In this document: piece by piece, positions 11,001-19,005 of the stretch
Numbering within the stretch: the stretch's first letter is position 1
Layout of the letters: the number at the start of each line of letters is the position of its first letter
Assembly: GCA_049840435.1 (NCBI GenBank)
Contig: JASGKY010000053.1
Span: forward strand, 48,964 to 112,963
Direction of reading: 5' to 3'
Length of the DNA: 64,000 nt
DNA from: JADLHS01 sp049840435
GTDB lineage: Bacteria; Verrucomicrobiota; Verrucomicrobiia; Limisphaerales; JADLHS01
The notes under the pieces: model-generated
What the model was told of the DNA's origin: nothing
The model's database searches: none
What the model saw: the letters and a program-made list of their open reading frames with translations, nothing else
Program-made: the position numbers and the translations under genes

Positions 11001-12309
11001 TTTCACAACGGTTGCCACGAATATCGTTGCGCCATTTTTCTGGGATGGCGGTTTGAAGCCGAACAAAACCCATTACTACAAGGTCTCTGCCGTCAATGCA
11101 GCGATGGAGAGTGCCGAGTCCATCGAGGTCAGCGCGACGACGCAGCCGCAGCCGCCCCCGTCGGTCAATGGTTTGACGGCTGCCGCGACCAATGTGCAGG
11201 TCATATTGAATTGGTCCGCGTCAGCCGGGGCAACGAACTACAACGTGAAGCGCAGTCTTGTGGATGGCGGGCCGCATGTTTTGATTGGCAGCTCGAGCAG
11301 TCCCAGTTTCACCGACGTCGGCGTGGTCAACGACACGACCTATTATTACGTGGTTTCGGCGATTAGTCCGGACGGAGAGAGCACGAACTCTGTGCAGGTC
11401 AGTGCCACGCCTAGTGCGAACATCGCATTGAATCGGGTGGGTTGGATTGCGACGGCTTCGAGCGGAGGTTCGCCAAGGAGCAATGCGATAGACGGGAATA
11501 TCAGCACGCGTTGGTCCACGGATGCGCTACAGGTGAACGGTCAATGGTTTCAGGTGGACATGCTCGCGGTTCGGACGTTCCGTAAGATCGTTTTGGATAC
11601 CACGCCGTCGGCGAATGATTATCCGCGTGGTTATGTGGTCCAAGTATCCAACGACGGCGTCAACTGGGGCAGTCCGGTTGCAACCGGTAGCGGTAATTCT
11701 TCGGTGACCACGATTCAACTGAACGCGACGCAAAGTGCGCGTTACCTCCGCATCACGCAGACCGGGAGCGCGGGGGGTAACTACTGGAGCATTCACGAGC
11801 TGAATGTTTATGGTGCGACGCCGCCTGCGCCGGCGGGATTAAATACCACGGCCGGAGATGGACAAGCGGCCTTGAGCTGGCCCGCTTCCGCTGGTGCTAC
11901 GGGCTACGAGGTGAAGCGGTCGCTCGTGACGGGCGGACCTTACCTGACGGTGGCTAGCAATGTTGCGGCGACGAGCTATCTGAACACTGACCTGACCAAT
12001 GGGACGATTTATTATTTTGTGGTGTCGGGGACGAACATGTTTGGAGAAGGATTGCCATCCGCTCAATCCAGTGTCCGACCGATTGCCAGCTCTGCTCCCG
12101 TGCTTGGTGTTGCGTTACAGGGGGAACAGGTGCAGTTCACATGGCCGGATAGTCATCTCGGCTGGCGGTTGGAGGCGCAAACGAATGCAGCGGGGCAGGG
12201 GCTAGGAACGAACTGGGTGGCGATCCCCAACTCGCAAAACACCAATCGCACGATTGTGTCGGTTGATCCGGCAGCGGGTAGCGCCTTTTTCCGCTTGAGC
12301 CAGCAATGA
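8011..12309 (+). CDS. Secreted multi-domain esterase: CE2/GDSL + GH71/99-like + FN3/CBM32 array
   Basis: 1432 residues with an N-terminal signal peptide (to about ASAAP). Residues ~27-130 resemble the CE2 esterase N-terminal jelly roll. About 145-335 is an SGNH/GDSL esterase with block I EFIGDSITTGY, a GQND block III and DGVHPSATGQ block V. About 340-720 is a GH71/99-like domain (VTVGYQGWFSAAGDG, EMWPD, MFDELNEATQIFK), the class that includes endo-alpha-mannosidases. Then follow FN3 (~735-815), discoidin/CBM32 (~820-955), two FN3 (~960-1130), a second CBM32 (~1135-1265), FN3 (~1270-1350) and a tail ending AFFRLSQQ. It would deacetylate and cleave a decorated glycan at one site outside the cell. 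It is in the same unit as the short GH92, and its stop overlaps the next start (ATGA). Confidence 0.88.
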   Translation: MKLFCRARFGLMFAVLAAGLRLASAAPDGSLGDTNIQYFGRWDFSSPSQYVSYWGGAYIKVNFSGTTVRVKFGRASNYYYKIDNGPWITLTNANGTINLTPTPLAVGGHSLSVAQGKDYDYVFNFQGLLLDVGATTSFPAVSDTLIEFIGDSITTGYTDPQANVSDYAWVCAEKLNAEHTQIAYPGVNLVSGYSGTGMDTHFFKSQSLNYPAAPDWGFTNYTPKIVVINLGQNDIGANGVPLGVYQTNYTTFLANVRAKYPNAEIFAMRVLLGFGAAQVQAAVNARIAAGDTKVHYVDTTGWITSGTSDYTPGDGVHPSATGQIKIANRLKFVLSPYLGGDLVGKVTVGYQGWFSAAGDGSPVNNWGHSNLEMWPDIREYANTYAGTPFSQAGVTQPNFYGSLGNGQPAKMFSSYDQQVVNTHFRWMAEHNIDCVALQRFANEISPGSNIKAQRDGIALKVMNAAMATGRKFFIEYDASGRAAMKTDILQDWTNTITGALRLTSSPAYARQNGKPIVGIYGMGYAAGPIPGPGSTNDCLDVINFLKAQGCYIMGGVPGQWRSGNGDSRSDFTEVYRAIDAIGPWAVGRATDGSYLPYLTADFANCVTNGMDYLPNAYPGTSFHNSNAGSPTNQFPRNAGNFLWTQMASMRSIGAPSVFIAMFDELNEATQIFKSAETVSMNPTNNWFLALDAEGTLCSSDFYLRLVKDGGEMIKGLRPYTASKPTAPMLPIPAPVAPVGLTTFAGSGQVILNWSAVSGATSYNVKRSTVSGSGYTVIATNVGNVGYTDTGLVNGTTYYYVVSAVNSLGESANSKEAAGTPFSGVASASSQNLPNEGAAKAFDGSTATKWFNGGSGNTGWLQYSFGGAQKVVIGYTLTSANDAADRNPKNWQFQGSQDGNAWTTLDTRTGEMFPGFFSSKYYAFANTTAYGFYRLNITANNGNATGIQLAELAFVYAALTPEDLTAVSFSSSQIVLNWTPAAGATAYNIKRADSPGGPFTTVATNIVAPFFWDGGLKPNKTHYYKVSAVNAAMESAESIEVSATTQPQPPPSVNGLTAAATNVQVILNWSASAGATNYNVKRSLVDGGPHVLIGSSSSPSFTDVGVVNDTTYYYVVSAISPDGESTNSVQVSATPSANIALNRVGWIATASSGGSPRSNAIDGNISTRWSTDALQVNGQWFQVDMLAVRTFRKIVLDTTPSANDYPRGYVVQVSNDGVNWGSPVATGSGNSSVTTIQLNATQSARYLRITQTGSAGGNYWSIHELNVYGATPPAPAGLNTTAGDGQAALSWPASAGATGYEVKRSLVTGGPYLTVASNVAATSYLNTDLTNGTIYYFVVSGTNMFGEGLPSAQSSVRPIASSAPVLGVALQGEQVQFTWPDSHLGWRLEAQTNAAGQGLGTNWVAIPNSQNTNRTIVSVDPAAGSAFFRLSQQ

Positions 12310-13289
12310 TCACGAAATTCGCCGACACGAACCGGACAAAATTAATGAACCATCAACAACAGAGTTGTGGCAAAACGCGAAAAGAGCTGATCTTTGTTGT
12401 GCTAGCGGGGCTTGGTTTTTGTGTGCTGGGTCTTACGAAAATTCTGCGCACTGCCGACGCCGCGTCAGAAAAGGCGACAGCTATCGAGTTAGTGTCATCC
12501 GATGCCGCCAGTGTTGTTTCTCCTGAACTGCCACCGAAGTCTGGAGGGAGCGGGATGGCAGAATCAAATACCGAACGGTTGAAGCGGTTGATTCGCGAAG
12601 GATTGACTTCCCAGGATGATTCGGCAACGGAACTGGTCAGTAGTAATGAATGGGTGGAATTGCTAAGCGCAGATTCTTTCTCGGCGCTGAAATTGTTTGA
12701 GGAGGTTGTGGATCGATCGCAACGGGAACAAGTGCTGCAGTTGCTGTTGAAGGAATGGGTAAAATTTGATGTGACGAATGCGCTTAATTGGGCTGCGCAG
12801 TGTTCCGATCCTTCCGAACGTAGCCTGGCGTCGCGTTCTGGGTTGACGGGATTGGCGGCATCAGATCCGGCGAAGGCTGTTGCGATGACGGAGCAACTCT
12901 TTGATGGCGAACAACGGGAAATAATGTTTCAGGAGATCGGGCGACAGTGGGCGGCGCAAAATTTGGATGAAGCATTGACCTGGGCGCAGGCGCGCACTCC
13001 GGATGAAAACCGCGACAGGTTGCTTCTCGAAATGGTTTTGGTGGCTGCCAAATCCGACCCGGCTCAGGCCGCACAAATCACCGTGGCACATATTTCGCCC
13101 GGAGTGATTCAAGCCACCGCGGCTTTGTCGGTCGTGGATCAATGGGCGCGGAGCGACTTTGCGGCGGCGATCGAATGGGTCAATCAATTCCCTGAGAGCC
13201 AGACCCGCGATCATGCTGTGCTGCATCTTGGGCGAATGGCCTTTTACCAATCGTGGCGGCCGGCGCTCACGTCAACTTCTTCTGAATAA
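12306..13289 (+). CDS. Membrane-anchored helical-repeat protein, function unknown
   Basis: 327 residues. The ATG at 12306 overlaps the preceding TGA, suggesting translational coupling to the large esterase gene. One N-terminal hydrophobic segment (about residues 28-46, LIFVVLAGLGFCVLGLTKIL) is a signal anchor. The rest is alpha-helical repeats of ~35 residues with recurring D-x-x-x-A-L-x-W-A and 'ALTWAQ' / 'AIEWVNQ' motifs, a repeat family common in Verrucomicrobiota and similar to TPR-like solenoids. No enzyme motif was seen. It may be a scaffold or periplasmic partner of the sugar-degrading system; this is inference from position. Confidence 0.7.
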   Translation: MITKFADTNRTKLMNHQQQSCGKTRKELIFVVLAGLGFCVLGLTKILRTADAASEKATAIELVSSDAASVVSPELPPKSGGSGMAESNTERLKRLIREGLTSQDDSATELVSSNEWVELLSADSFSALKLFEEVVDRSQREQVLQLLLKEWVKFDVTNALNWAAQCSDPSERSLASRSGLTGLAASDPAKAVAMTEQLFDGEQREIMFQEIGRQWAAQNLDEALTWAQARTPDENRDRLLLEMVLVAAKSDPAQAAQITVAHISPGVIQATAALSVVDQWARSDFAAAIEWVNQFPESQTRDHAVLHLGRMAFYQSWRPALTSTSSE

Positions 13290-13339
13290 CCCTGTTAAGC
13301 TCGTTAAAATCGCCGGATTTCTTCAACTTTCGCAATTCA

Positions 13340-13360
13340 CTACCCGAAAACGGGGATGGT
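13340..13360 (+). promoter_or_regulatory. CCCG-N4-CGGG element, site C
   Basis: CTACCCGAAAACGGGGATGGT, a full consensus match, about 150 bases before the GTG chosen for the histidine kinase. Its position suggests the kinase/regulator pair is itself part of the regulon. Confidence 0.7.
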
Positions 13361-13509
13361 GCTTCCCTCGGCGCGCCAGACAATGGTACTGGCAAAGCCA
13401 CTGTTCGACTTGGGTTGAGAACAAACCCTTGTGGTTTAAAGTGTGGTCATTAAAGTTTGGATCGCACTCCAATATAATTAGAGCCTGGTTTTGGCCTGAT
13501 ATCATCGTT

Positions 13510-15339
13510 GTGAAGCGCAAGACGTTGCAATTTCCGGTCCCGGGATTTCCACCCTTGTTGGAAAAACTGGTGCGCTATCCCAAACCTATCGCTACAAAGT
13601 CCAGCCAATGGCTGTCGGCAAATCTGCTGCGGAAACGCTTCGCGTTCCTTGTTGTGCTGAGTTTGCTCTTTAGTTGGGAATCCATGGCTTTGGCCGTTTC
13701 CAATGACGTCTTGCAGATAAGCACCATCACGGTCTCGGGTAATCGAATCGATCCACCGTTTGCCAGTGAAGTAAATCTTGGAGCCTTTCCCGGAGAAACT
13801 ATTTTCTATTTTAGGCCAGTGGAAAAGCCAGAGCACCAGCCCATGCGTATGCGCTGTCAACTGGATGGGCATGAGCAAGTCTGGCATGAGGGTGGAGGAG
13901 AAATGTATTTCATCGTCCGCTTTTATAACGAGGCCGGAGATAACATTGATCAAATCAAATATACTGTGCGCGGCGCGAGTCCTGGTTGGACGGGGTCACT
14001 GCAGACATCGCCACTCGCTCATCGGCGCGAAACAATCGTTGTTCCGACAAATTCGTCGCGTGTCATGGTGGTGCTTTCTTCAGCTGGTCCGCCCGCGACA
14101 ATCGGTGTGTATGTGGTCCAAGGATTGACGATTTCAAAACGTGGCGTGAACCCCTCCGATCCGGAATCCATCGTGATGGCGCCGCTTTTAGAGCCAATCG
14201 AGGGCAATCTGGATGAAGCGCCGAAACGTTGGGAACGCGACGGGACCCGGCCGACAATGGCCAAGGTGGTGGAAGTGGGCGAAGACCGGACCCGAGGGTT
14301 TGCGATCATCGATGACGATCCTTTGGGGCATGCGGAGTGGCATAATATCAAATCAATAGCGCCGCGAGTCATGCCCAATGACCGGCTGGTGATCGAATGG
14401 AATGAGATGTTCAGCATGGGGGTGAGCGATTTTCGGGAACAGGCCTATCACCAATTGGAGGCCGGCTCCTATCGTTTTCGATTATCTGAGTTAAGCGTCT
14501 TTGGGATGCCAGTGGGGCAAGAGTTGATGGTGAATGTGAGAGTAGCCTTGCCGTATTGGCGGACCTCTTGGTTTTGGAGCGTAACCTTTGTAGTTGTCAC
14601 ATTGGCCTTTGTGGGGGCCTTTCGCTATTACAGCTGGCGGCGGGTGCAGCAGGCGGTGGCAAAACTGCAGCAACAGCACGCATTGGAGCAGGAGCGGCTT
14701 CGCATCGCCCAAGACATTCACGACGATCTGGGGGCGCGGATCACGCAGATTTCAATCGTTAGTGGTATGGCGCAGAAGGATGGAACGGTTTCCGACAAGG
14801 CCCGCACGGAGTTCGACCGGATTTCCATGATGTCTCGCGACCTCGTCTCGGCGCTGTACGAAACTGTCTGGGCCGTGAATCCCGAAAACGACAATGTGGA
14901 AGCCGTGGGTAGCTATCTTTGCCAGCGCATCAATGAGTTATGTGTCCAGGCGGGGTTGCGTTGTCGGCTCAATGTTTCGTCCTTGCCGCGCAATGTCGAG
15001 ATTTCCAGTCGGGCCCGGCACAATTTGAGCATGGTGGCCAATGAAGCCGTGCACAATGTGATCAAGCACGCCAACGCGACGTTGGTGACTGTTAAGATCA
15101 CGTTTGAGGATAGCGTCTTGATGGTGGTGATTGCGGATAACGGTTGTGGCTTTCCAAAAGAAGTGGTGGCCACGCGAGGTTATGGCCTGACGAATATGCA
15201 CCGGCGGATGAGCGACATCGGAGGCACTTGTGAAGTCAAAAATGGAGTCGGCAACGGTACTTCCATCCAGCTGCAACTGGACTTCAAAACGGCACCCAAA
15301 ACGGGTAGAGTTTCGACCGAGCCAAAGAAATCCAATTAG
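13510..15339 (+). CDS. Sensor histidine kinase, NarL/DesK (HisKA_3) type
   Basis: GTG 13510 is chosen because it leads into a membrane segment (LLRKRFAFLVVLSLLFSW); the open frame extends further upstream, but that part overlaps the gene before and site C. The extracytoplasmic part (residues ~60-350) has no clear family match beyond beta-rich sensor domains. One transmembrane helix lies near 355-377 (SVTFVVVTLAFVGAF), followed by a coiled coil. The H box is RIAQDIHDDLGARITQIS (phosphorylated His), the N box NEAVHNVIKHAN and the G box DNGCGFP. It should autophosphorylate on sensing a periplasmic or sugar signal and pass the phosphate to the regulator 14 bases downstream. It is central in the first sugar locus, consistent with control of it. 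Confidence 0.9.
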   Translation: MKRKTLQFPVPGFPPLLEKLVRYPKPIATKSSQWLSANLLRKRFAFLVVLSLLFSWESMALAVSNDVLQISTITVSGNRIDPPFASEVNLGAFPGETIFYFRPVEKPEHQPMRMRCQLDGHEQVWHEGGGEMYFIVRFYNEAGDNIDQIKYTVRGASPGWTGSLQTSPLAHRRETIVVPTNSSRVMVVLSSAGPPATIGVYVVQGLTISKRGVNPSDPESIVMAPLLEPIEGNLDEAPKRWERDGTRPTMAKVVEVGEDRTRGFAIIDDDPLGHAEWHNIKSIAPRVMPNDRLVIEWNEMFSMGVSDFREQAYHQLEAGSYRFRLSELSVFGMPVGQELMVNVRVALPYWRTSWFWSVTFVVVTLAFVGAFRYYSWRRVQQAVAKLQQQHALEQERLRIAQDIHDDLGARITQISIVSGMAQKDGTVSDKARTEFDRISMMSRDLVSALYETVWAVNPENDNVEAVGSYLCQRINELCVQAGLRCRLNVSSLPRNVEISSRARHNLSMVANEAVHNVIKHANATLVTVKITFEDSVLMVVIADNGCGFPKEVVATRGYGLTNMHRRMSDIGGTCEVKNGVGNGTSIQLQLDFKTAPKTGRVSTEPKKSN

Positions 15340-15353
15340 CGGACTGAGTAAAT

Positions 15354-15992
15354 ATGATCAAATCTGTTGTAGTAGTTGAAGACGATCGCGGTTTGCGGGA
15401 TGAATTGATCAATCTTTTAAGCAGCGCGTCGGACATTGATTGCATTGGGGCTTTCGCCTCTGCGGAAGAAGCGTTGAAACGGATTCCGGAGCGCTGGCCG
15501 GATGTTGTGCTCATGGACATCGGTCTGCCGGGCATGTCCGGGATTGATTGTGTGAGTGAGTTGAAACACAAGAACCCAGCGCTCCAGATCATCATGGTGA
15601 CGGTTTACGAAGACAGCGAGCGCATTTTTAAGGCGTTGATGTCCGGTGCAAACGGCTATCTGGTGAAGTCAAAATCGACAGAACATCTGCTGAATGCAGT
15701 ACGGGATTTGGAATCCGGCGGCGCCCCCATGTCCAGTCAGATTGCGCGCAAGGTGGTTCAGCATTTCCATGATGTCTCTGCCCGTAACCGGGAAAAAAGC
15801 TCTCTCTCCCCTAAGGAGCAGAAGGTGCTCTCGTTGTTGGCGGAAGGTTACATTTACAAGGAAATCGGCGAAGAAATGAAAATTGCGGCCGAAACGGTCC
15901 GAACGCATGTGAAGAATATTTGTCACAAGCTTCACGTCCGGAACCGCCTCGAAGCCATTGCCAAGCATCGGCACGAGTTTGCGACTGAATAG
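15354..15992 (+). CDS. NarL/FixJ-family response regulator
   Basis: 212 residues. Receiver domain (1-120) with the acidic pair VVVEDD, phospho-acceptor Asp near 55 in VVLMDIGLPGMSG, and the switch Lys in YLVKS. A LuxR-type helix-turn-helix occupies about 148-205 (LSPKEQKVLSLLAEG, AAETVRTHVKNICHKLHV). It is partnered with the kinase immediately upstream. As the only DNA-binding regulator in the 5-20 kb sugar locus, it is the best candidate to bind the six CCCG-N4-CGGG sites found there; that link is inference. It is closely similar in layout to the regulator at 45289-45921 (shared IIMVTVYED.ERIFKAL). Confidence 0.95.
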   Translation: MIKSVVVVEDDRGLRDELINLLSSASDIDCIGAFASAEEALKRIPERWPDVVLMDIGLPGMSGIDCVSELKHKNPALQIIMVTVYEDSERIFKALMSGANGYLVKSKSTEHLLNAVRDLESGGAPMSSQIARKVVQHFHDVSARNREKSSLSPKEQKVLSLLAEGYIYKEIGEEMKIAAETVRTHVKNICHKLHVRNRLEAIAKHRHEFATE

Positions 15993-16010
15993 TGATAGTG
16001 ATTGTCGTGC

Positions 16011-17345
16011 TCAGCTCAGTTTCCACGGATCACGATACTGATGTGCGAGTAACTTGCTGGCGTCGGTATCGCCAAGGATGACTTCTTTCTGAGCGTCCCA
16101 TTTGACTTTGCGACCTGTGAGCAGGGCGATGAGGCCGAGATGGCCGGGAATCGCCGAATGATGAGCAACTTCAACGGGCGTGATGGTAGGCTTCCGCGAT
16201 TTCACGCAATCGAGGAAGTTGCCGAAATGATCACGCGACTCGTAAAGCTTTACTTTGCGTAATTCCTCGGGGAGACGCCGCGCATCCTCCAACTCGGTCT
16301 TGGACGATGCAAACGCGTTGCTGCGATCCACCCAGACCCAGCCGTCCGTACCGATCCACTTCGTGCCGCCCTTGATATCGTTGTGTCCGCCGGCAATCAC
16401 CATTTCGATATCGTTCGGGTATTTTGCCGTCAGCCGATACTTGGTGCAGGTGTTCCACACGGCGTCCTTCGCCGGAAATTCGCCCACGCCTTCGATCTCC
16501 AACGGCCCGCTGTTGTCACAGTCCATGCCCCAGTGCGCAATATCGCAATGATGCCCGATCCAGTCCAACAACTGTCCGCCACCCGTGTTGTAGTTCCAGC
16601 GCCAGTTCTTGTGAATGCGCGATTCGATGTAAGGCAGCTTCTCCGCTGGCCCACACCAGAAATCATAATCCAGTTCCGCTGGTGGTTCGGTGATCGCTGT
16701 CTTGTTCTTGTTGCGGTTGAAGTCGGCGTGGCCGCCCGGTAGCCCGACTTCCACGCGCGTGAGTTTGCCTATCAAACCGTTGCGGACGACTTCCGCCGCG
16801 TAATGGAAATGTTTTTCTGAACGCTGCCATGAACCCGTCTGCCAGATGCGTTTGTTTTGCTGCACCGCTTTTACGATCGCTTGCTGTTCCGCGATCGAAT
16901 GTGCCAGTGGTTTCTCGCCGAAGATATCCTTGCCCTGGCGCGCCGCTTCGATCGCCGCTAATGCATGCCAATGGTCCGGCGTGGCGATCATCACCGCGTC
17001 AATGTCTGGACGGGCCAGCATTTCACGGAAATCACGATAGGCTTTGCAGTCCTGGTTCTTGTAGCGGTTGTTAACGATGTTGACCGCTGCATCGAGATGC
17101 TTTTGGTCCACGTCACACACCGCCACGACCTGACAAGCCTTGTGGTTGAGAAAATTTCCCATGTTGCCGCCGCCCTGCCAACCCACGCCGATCATGCCCA
17201 TGTTGATGCGCTCCGACGGTGCGGGACGATTCTCCTGTCCGAAGACACGGCTGGTCAGAATAGTCGGAGCGGCCGCGGCGGCGAGTGCGGTGACGGAAAG
17301 GAATTCCCGCCGGGAAAGGTGGGAAGAAGCGCGTTTGGATTTCAT
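16011..17345 (-). CDS. Gfo/Idh/MocA-family NAD(P)-dependent oxidoreductase, exported
   Basis: 444 residues. The leader has a twin-arginine-like SRREFLSVTALAAAA, typical of planctomycete/verrucomicrobial secreted members. A Rossmann nucleotide-binding domain follows (INMGMIGVGWQGGGNMGNFL, VVAVCDVD), then the family motif FGEKPLAHSIAEQQ with its catalytic Lys, and a C-terminal GFO_IDH_MocA beta-sheet domain. Members oxidise or epimerise sugars or open glycosidic bonds by a redox route. Site D lies 50 bases upstream of the ATG. It converges with the response regulator, with only 18 bases between the two stops. The exact sugar substrate cannot be read from sequence. Confidence 0.93.
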   Translation of the reverse strand: MKSKRASSHLSRREFLSVTALAAAAAPTILTSRVFGQENRPAPSERINMGMIGVGWQGGGNMGNFLNHKACQVVAVCDVDQKHLDAAVNIVNNRYKNQDCKAYRDFREMLARPDIDAVMIATPDHWHALAAIEAARQGKDIFGEKPLAHSIAEQQAIVKAVQQNKRIWQTGSWQRSEKHFHYAAEVVRNGLIGKLTRVEVGLPGGHADFNRNKNKTAITEPPAELDYDFWCGPAEKLPYIESRIHKNWRWNYNTGGGQLLDWIGHHCDIAHWGMDCDNSGPLEIEGVGEFPAKDAVWNTCTKYRLTAKYPNDIEMVIAGGHNDIKGGTKWIGTDGWVWVDRSNAFASSKTELEDARRLPEELRKVKLYESRDHFGNFLDCVKSRKPTITPVEVAHHSAIPGHLGLIALLTGRKVKWDAQKEVILGDTDASKLLAHQYRDPWKLS

Positions 17346-17394
17346 AGGTGTGAATCGTTTGGAAGCGCAATCATGCGCGAAAAATTTGGTGGCT

Positions 17395-17415
17395 TAAATC
17401 CCCGAAAGCGGGCAG
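17395..17415 (-). promoter_or_regulatory. CCCG-N4-CGGG element, site D
   Basis: On the minus strand CTGCCCGCTTTCGGGGATTTA, a full consensus match, 52 bases before the ATG of the Gfo/Idh gene and reading in the same direction as it. Confidence 0.75.
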
Positions 17416-17450
17416 CGTCGATTTTGCCAGCGGGTGATCCACTTGCCCTG

Positions 17451-18821
17451 TCAATTTCGCATTGAAGTCGGCGTCAAGGCGGCTCGGTTGCCACCTTCCT
17501 TCAAATAGCTTTCCACGCTATAAGAGTCCCCACGGATCATCCGGGTCGCCTGTCCGACGAGCTTCAGGTAAAAGTCACTCGGCAGTCCTTCAAAATCGAC
17601 AAACCGCGATGCACCGATCGGTGGATCATCAGTGCATTTGAAGATGGCCGTGCCTTCGTCCACTTCGTCAAACATGGCCTGATAGACCATCGTGGCGCCG
17701 ACTTTCTTCGCTTCAGTATATTGCGTCCAGAGAAACTTTCCTTTCAACCGGGGAATCTGGTTGAGCGGGGAGCGGGAATACATGTTGTGCCAGCTGAAGC
17801 CGGGGAACACGACTGGCAAAAACTCCTTGTTCCGTTCGCGACACCAGTCGAGGTCCGGCTTCATGGTCCGTTGTGCGTAGCGCGTAACTTGATCCGGGTT
17901 GGAATAGCGGCCCACCGTCCACGGGCTGACAATGTCGGCCTTGAGAATGATGTCGTGCAGCATCTGGTCGCCGAGGCAATCCTGACTCAGCGTGCGCCAA
18001 TGCGTCGGCACGCCCAGCATCACGGTATTGCCACCATACTTGGGATCGTCCTTCAGGAACTTCACCAGTTCCAGACACTCCGGCAGCGTGTATTTACGAT
18101 TGTCGTTAAAGCCGATGCCCCACACGGTGACGACCGGTTTGCCGTTGTGCTGCAGATACGCCGGGTCTTTCGTGATTTGCATCCGGTCCACGAGCAGTTT
18201 CCAATCGTCCATCACGCGCGACATCTGATCTGCGCCCAAGCCCGACAAATCATACATCACGGCATAGGTGCGGCCGTAGAGGTTCGCACCTTCACGGCAA
18301 TTGTTCAGCACTACGTTGACGTGTCGAAGCGTCTTGGTGTCCCGCGTGGAAGTGATGAAGCGTTGCACGAATACGCCATCAAGGCCGTAGTCCTGCATCC
18401 ACTTGAAATGGCGCAAGACCGTTTTGCGATTGAACGAACTGAACACTTCCGCCTTGCGACCATCTTCGTGAACGAACGGTGTTCCATAGCGCTCGTCTGT
18501 GTCGAGTTCGCTGACGTCCGGCCACAGATCGATCTTGCAAGCCCCTGGTTCAAATTTTCCGCGAGAACTCCAATGCACCCAGCCGCGACCTGCGCCATCG
18601 TCGGGCGTGTTGAACCATCCCTGATAACCACTCATGACTTTGCCAGTGAGAGTTTTGGTGTCCACGCCGGGATTGCTGGCGCCGCTGAAGGGACGGAGCG
18701 TGCGGTCAATGACTTCCACGCGAGTCATTTTATCCAGATCGCTCCAGTCATTAGTTGCGGCGTTGGTAATGAGGGGTGCAACCAATGCGAACGTCAACAG
18801 GGTGGTATAAATATTAATCAC
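17451..18821 (-). CDS. GH71/99-like glycoside hydrolase, secreted
   Basis: Start taken as GTG 18821, which gives a compact signal peptide (MINIYTTLLTFALVAPLITN); the open frame reaches back to 18905 but would run into site E. The catalytic-type domain starts GKVMSGYQGWFNTPDDGAG and keeps the family landmarks KIDLWPDVSEL, VFSSFNRKTVLRHFKWM, GVFVQRF and MFDEVDEGTAIFK. The same domain is found inside the large esterase at 8011-12309. GH99 enzymes are endo-alpha-mannosidases and GH71 are alpha-1,3-glucanases; which applies is not clear. Together with GH92 it points to alpha-mannan-like substrates. Site E is about 95 bases upstream. Confidence 0.88.
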   Translation of the reverse strand: MINIYTTLLTFALVAPLITNAATNDWSDLDKMTRVEVIDRTLRPFSGASNPGVDTKTLTGKVMSGYQGWFNTPDDGAGRGWVHWSSRGKFEPGACKIDLWPDVSELDTDERYGTPFVHEDGRKAEVFSSFNRKTVLRHFKWMQDYGLDGVFVQRFITSTRDTKTLRHVNVVLNNCREGANLYGRTYAVMYDLSGLGADQMSRVMDDWKLLVDRMQITKDPAYLQHNGKPVVTVWGIGFNDNRKYTLPECLELVKFLKDDPKYGGNTVMLGVPTHWRTLSQDCLGDQMLHDIILKADIVSPWTVGRYSNPDQVTRYAQRTMKPDLDWCRERNKEFLPVVFPGFSWHNMYSRSPLNQIPRLKGKFLWTQYTEAKKVGATMVYQAMFDEVDEGTAIFKCTDDPPIGASRFVDFEGLPSDFYLKLVGQATRMIRGDSYSVESYLKEGGNRAALTPTSMRN

Positions 18822-18914
18822 GATGGTGTTTGTTACGATCCAGCAAAGCAGCGCTCTCCTTTGGAAGGGCGGATACCAAGCCAGAAAGAACTTTAGGCCA
18901 AGCAATGAGATCGT

Positions 18915-18935
18915 TATATCCCCGATTCCGGGCAG
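18915..18935 (-). promoter_or_regulatory. CCCG-N4-CGGG element, site E
   Basis: On the minus strand CTGCCCGGAATCGGGGATATA, a full consensus match, 96 bases before the GTG of the GH71/99-like gene, same direction. Confidence 0.75.
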
Positions 18936-19005
18936 ACGTGGCGGTTTCGAAGAAAACCTGCCGAGGAGTGGACGTGCGAGGGTTTTAATTACGACTGCTT
19001 AAAGG

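Noticed and set aside
13159..13509. Extension of the histidine kinase frame upstream to 13159
   Set aside because: Overlaps the preceding gene and site C and has no conserved or membrane character; GTG 13510 fits better.
17721..18896. 391-residue plus-strand frame
   Set aside because: Antisense to the GH71/99-like gene; composition of a shadow frame.
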